Part shown: one piece after another, positions 59,601 to 64,000 of the stretch
Layout: every line of letters starts with the position of its first letter
How positions within the stretch are numbered: position 1 is the stretch's first letter
DNA from: Rhinopithecus roxellana
Lineage: Eukaryota; Chordata; Mammalia; Primates; Cercopithecidae
Assembly: GCF_007565055.1 (NCBI RefSeq)
Contig: NC_044566.1
Coordinates: 97,913,797-97,977,796 of the forward strand
DNA length: 64,000 nt
Direction of reading: 5' to 3'
The notes under the pieces: model-generated
The model's database searches: none
Told to the model about the DNA's origin: nothing
What the model saw: only the letters and a program-made list of their open reading frames with translations
Translations under genes and position numbers: made by a program

Positions 59601-62600
59601 ATTCCCAGCCTGATTGAATGGGAAGTTAGGCTCTGTAGATGATTTCACAAATACAAACTCTCCTACTTTTGGATGTGCATCCTACAGGGATTGAGGGGAG
59701 GAGGGTGGTAGTGCTTTGAACTATTGTTCTGTTTCTGAAACCTGGAAAGGGACTCTGGAATCCGCTGCAAGTTGCTCAGTAATTCGTGGAGAACTGAAAA
59801 GTGAGCTGAAAGCAGCCTCCATGGTGAGGTTTTTATATGATCAGGAAGACTGCCTTGTGATACTTTATAAAATCTAATGTCCATATCCTGCTTCCTTGCC
59901 AGAAAAAAAGAGTCATCAATAGAGAAGAAACATAATTGTAGGGATACCTATTTATCTGTTTATTCAGTTCAAATGACCACTGGAGTTGGTGCTAAATGTG
60001 CATTTTTAACAAGTATAATATTTCAGCACTGTCAAAATTACCTCTACAATAATAGGCCTGTTAAATTATAGCTCTATAAGCTAGGGGGTAAGATGGCTCT
60101 GCCCAGCACACATTAATCTGTGCCTGTTCACACAGGTGATTCTGCTGAGCAGGTAGCATGTTTAAACAAGAAATACTGGTCCTAAAACCTCTGATTTATG
60201 GTAGGTGTTGTTTTGACACAGCACCATTCAGACAATTTACAAGGCAAGGCTTCGTACTAAAATGTTTCCTCAGTGTCATCATTCGTCACCAGTATAAATA
60301 TTCAGTAGTGATGCGGGAAAATTGGTAATATGCCCATTGATGCCAAATCACTCGCTATGTTTCCTTTCAAGTGAGATCTGTTGTGGATATGGTTAAAAGA
60401 AGCTATGATTTTTCTTCCTTGAGAGCAGATGAGCTGTAAGAAATTGAGAATAACAACCATCCTGACAGCTTTCATGTACTCATCTTGCCTATATTGCTTT
60501 TAATTCTGGCTTAAGTCCTGCGGGCTTTCCCTCCCACCCCCTTGCCTGATGCATATTGTAAAGAACATATTTATATGTACATTAGTTAGTTTAAGAGGCT
60601 TTTTGTGTTCAAAGGAAGAAGTTAGTCATCACCAGAAAAGCTTTGTTGCAAAACAAAAACACACATTTCCCCTTTCATTTTTTCTTGTTAATAATAACAA
60701 ATGCAAGTGACTGTAAAGGGAATAACACAAAAGATTGCATCAATCATAATGATTCTCAATAGCCACATAAATATTGTTTTTTCAGCTTTGAATGAAACAG
60801 CTAAGAGTTTGAAGTAGGTGTGGTAATTAAATCCTGTCGGGTTGTCACAAATTAAAAATAATGTTTTTTCACATAACAATGGTTATATGTACTTAAACTC
60901 TTATCGGGGTGATATGAAGTCATATTTTATGGGAGTTGCTCATTTACTGCTAATAGTATCATAAAAGCTTTTGTTAGGAGTTTAAATAGTTACATAGTTA
61001 CATATATTTGATTGCTATTGTTATTTTGTCAGCAATCTGCATGTAAGCGATTACTGTAGCACTTATCTGCAGCTGGTAAATATTGCACCATTTTGGCATA
61101 CATTTGTAATCTACTAGAATGTTCTGATTCATGTTTTTGCTCCATAATAAATCATACATGGAAATACTGACAACTTAGTAACAGAGAAAGCACTGTGTTT
61201 GTGGTTGTCCAATAAAATGTTAAAAAGATAAAAAATTAGGGAAGCGTGTGCTTTGTTCAAAATGGTAACTGTGTAATATTTCAGGAAATTATAAGATGAC
61301 ATTTTACTTAATTGTGTTAAATTGTTTTCCTATAGTGTATATAATATGATACCTGCATGTATTTGTATACGCCTGTATCTCTCTGTCTCTTTCTCTTGAT
61401 ATATGTAAGTTCTCCACTTCAGTCTAATGGCCATGGCTATGGTTTTAATGCCCCCCATTAACTGATTTGATATGTGTTGTCTTTATCTTTACCTTCAGCT
61501 AACTTGGAACTCAGGGCTTTGTAGCATATCCCAATATCTGCTGTTAATGTGTGCTTAGTAATTTGGCATTAGCCTATGGGATGTGTGACTGATAGTAGTA
61601 ATTCAAGTGTTGTCATTTAAAACTGTCTCCCCACTGTTAGATCAACAGTTAACACTCTGTGACTTTATTGTCAGAAAAGAAAGTATCTTCATGACTTAGT
61701 TCTTAGCTGTTATATAACCATTTCTAGAGAAAATAGAACACTGTTTCTGGAATAACCTAGTAATATTCCATTAGCCGCTTGCAGTGGCCGATTTCAACGT
61801 GAATAAATATTGATAAGTATATTACGGAGAGCCTAATATGTACAAAGCATAGTTTTTGGACACTGAGTGGAAGTTGTTGGGATTTGCTAGCTTGAAACGC
61901 TGTTCTGTTTTACTGTAAGGCCAACTGCTTCCCCTCAAAGATTTGACTTTGGAGTTCTCATGAGAACTCTGGTGTTCATTTATAACTGGAATTTTAATTT
62001 GAGAGTTTTCCATTTATAACTGGAGTTTAATTTGAGTTTTATATGAGAACTAATTTTCATTTATAATTGGAGTTTTCATATTCCATTATTTTATTCCTGC
62101 CCCCTTTATTATAAATATGATTATTTATATTGCCGTGAAGACACTGGAAAAAAAATTAGAATATTTACAACATTGGGGTTGTGATATTTTGTTTTCCATA
62201 AAGATTAAAACTTTTTTGCTTTTATCAAGTTTTTGATAGTATTTATGAAAATGATAGTTACATTGTAATTTAGGTAATTATGTAGTTACCGCCCTTGTCT
62301 TGTGTTAGCCTTGTTTTCCCCTGTCTTCCCTGTCTTGTTTTCCCCTTGTCTTCTTAGAGCTTATCTGTTGTTTCCTTGCTAAATCCCCTGAACCCAGGAT
62401 TGGATACACTGTATCTGATTAGTAAATATTTGTTGGCTGGACAGAACAAGAAATAGTTCCAAGAGTGCATTTGCATCTCTTTAAGCAACACCCATAAAGA
62501 ACAATGGGACTTTACAGTGTTGAAATAAAGTTAGAGTGTTTTTTGTCTTACAGCTGGTACTTATATTAAATTTAACTCTTGCCTCCAATTTTCTTTTTCA

Positions 62601-63157
62601 AAAGTACAGTTTGTAATAGATTACTTGTGGTGGACTTTGTTTCTGATACAAGATGGCCTGAAGAGAAAACCATACATTGGTTCTTTGGAAACTGTGATTC
62701 GTGGAACTAGACCAAGTTCTCCTGTTGTTTCCCAGTCAAAGAAATGCAACTGTCAAACACCTAATAAATTTCTTTGGGGTTTAGTTGTGTGTTGAAGGTG
62801 ACTTTTAACACTCTGTGGGTTAAATGTCTGGTACTGTATAGTTTTGTTTCATAAACTACATGCCCTTAAGAAGTAAAGAGAGGAATTAATCCATTTAAAA
62901 TCATCAGTAGACATTTAAAATCAGTTCTTGCACAAGGAGTTGATGTGTTGAGATGCCCCAATTCTGCTAGGATCATAGTTTGTGGGAACTAACTCAGTCA
63001 CTTCTGTTAGCCTCAGGGTTCTAACAGGTAAAAGGAGGCTTTTTCATTCATCAAGCATTTATTGGTCTTCTACTCATTGTCACCTGTGGTCCCAAACATT
63101 GGAACTAAAGTACCTGTTTTCAAGGGACTTGCACACTTAAATAGTTGCAGACAGTTT

Positions 63158-63322
63158 TCTTTTTCTTCCTCCTCTTCCTCCTCCTCCTCCTCCTCCTCCT
63201 CCTCCTCTTCCTCCTCCTCTTCTTCTTCTTCTTCCTCCTCCTCCTCCTCCTCATCCTCCTCTTCTTCCTCCTCTTCTTCCTCTTTTTTCTTTCTTCTTTC
63301 TTCTTCTTCTTTTTTTTTTTTT
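63158..63322. repeat. (TCC)n/(TTC)n tract
   Basis: About 165 bases of trinucleotide polypyrimidine before a reverse Alu. Its 88-residue poly-Ser translation is not a gene. Confidence 0.95.
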
Positions 63323-63600
63323 TCTTGAGACAGAGGCTTGGTCTGTTGCCTAGGCTGGAGTGCAGTGGTGTGATCTCAGCTCACTGCAACCTCTGCCCGC
63401 TGGGCTCAAACAGTTCTCTTGCCTCAGCCTCCCAAGTAGCTGGGACTACAGGCACGTGCCACCACACTCAGCTAATTTTGTATTTTTAGTAGAGACAGAG
63501 TTTCACCATGTTGGCCAGGCCGGTAACGCACTCCTGATGTCAAGTGATCTGCCTTCAGCCTCCCAAAGTGCTGGGACAGGTGCGAGCCACCGCACTAGAC
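63322..63600 (-). mobile_element. Alu
   Basis: Reverse copy whose tail joins a long TCC/TTC repeat. Confidence 0.9.
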
Positions 63601-64000
63601 CAACAATAGATTATTTCTAAAAACCATCTTGTGTAAGAATCTATGATCTCATATCAAAAAGATGCATATTAAAGTTAACGCAGCTGCCAAATGGAAGTCT
63701 AGATACTCTTCTAGATACATAGAAGACACACGAGCATAGCTCTATCGGATATGTCTTCTTCATAATTCATTGGCCTTGATTTTATAAAATTTCCAAATAC
63801 CATTCTTTCGGCACTTCAAAACCAATTGTGTTCAAAATGAAATCATACCAGTGGGAGTAGCAGAGGTGTTCAGGAAACAAAATAAATGATTCTTTATTTC
63901 AGATCATAATCTCACAATTTCTAGGCAGACTCTTGACTGGGCCTAGAGGCTTTTCTGAGCCACTGGGGAAGGTCTCAGTGCTACAGTTCAGCTCTTCAGC

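Larger units (their letters stand above)
53419..64000 (+). other. Intron 19, 5' part
   Basis: At least 10.6 kb with no sign of exon 20 (no frame continuing as GRILNRFSKD). 53419-54320 and 54700-55490 are unique; 55495-58023 is dense in repeats; 58024-63157 is AT-rich, unique and almost free of repeats; 63601-64000 shows nothing I can name. Confidence 0.8.

Noticed and set aside
63062..63328. Poly-serine frame
   Set aside because: Pure translation of a TCC/TTC repeat.
53419..64000. Search for ABCC4 exon 20
   Set aside because: No stretch coding for the expected continuation of GR-I-L-N-R-F with splice sites was found; exon 20 is taken to lie downstream.
1..64000. CRISPR arrays, operons, phage or other prokaryotic systems, tRNA or rRNA genes
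   Set aside because: None seen. The spaced repeats in the window are Alu copies and microsatellites of a primate genome.

Overview
This window is primate genomic DNA, most likely from an Old World monkey. It lies inside one large gene, ABCC4 (multidrug resistance-associated protein 4, MRP4), which runs on the + strand. The primate call rests on dense Alu elements, L1PA-type 3' ends and a protein a few percent different from human MRP4 as I remember it. The young AluY at 30.3 kb has a diagnostic-looking change (gatccagcc where human AluY has gatcgcgcc) that I associate with the monkey AluYR lineage. Species is an inference.

Fifteen ABCC4 exons can be placed to the base, each with AG/GT borders. 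They join in frame for 1924 nt with no stop. Using human numbering they are exons 5 to 19, coding residues 178 to 819 of about 1325: the second half of TMD1 (exons 5-8), the linker and all of NBD1 (exons 9-14), the serine-rich linker (15-16), and TM7, the glycosylated extracellular loop and TM8 of TMD2 (16-19). Exons 1-4 lie upstream. Exon 20 onward is not visible and should lie beyond base 64000. The numbering is supported by Lys304 falling on the exon 7/8 junction and residue 757 falling in exon 18.

The rest is intron and repeats: about 36 Alu copies, at least five MaLR-type LTR pieces, four L1 3' ends, and L2, MIR and CR1-like relics. There are also simple repeats, including a 300-base polypyrimidine tract at 57.0 kb. 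Intron 11 carries, on the opposite strand, a retrocopy of RPF2 (a Brix-domain ribosome biogenesis factor). It has a complete 306-codon frame, a poly(A) tail and a 17-bp target-site duplication.

I see no undescribed gene system. The observations most worth checking are the intact RPF2 retrocopy; a roughly 500-bp block duplicated between introns 11 and 13 whose centre is almost identical while its ends have diverged; lysine at MRP4 position 757, the residue of a human reduced-function allele; an inverted pair of Alu-plus-flank units between introns 14 and 19; and two Alu-poor stretches around exons 17-19 and in intron 19. Comparisons with human proteins and repeat consensus sequences are from memory.
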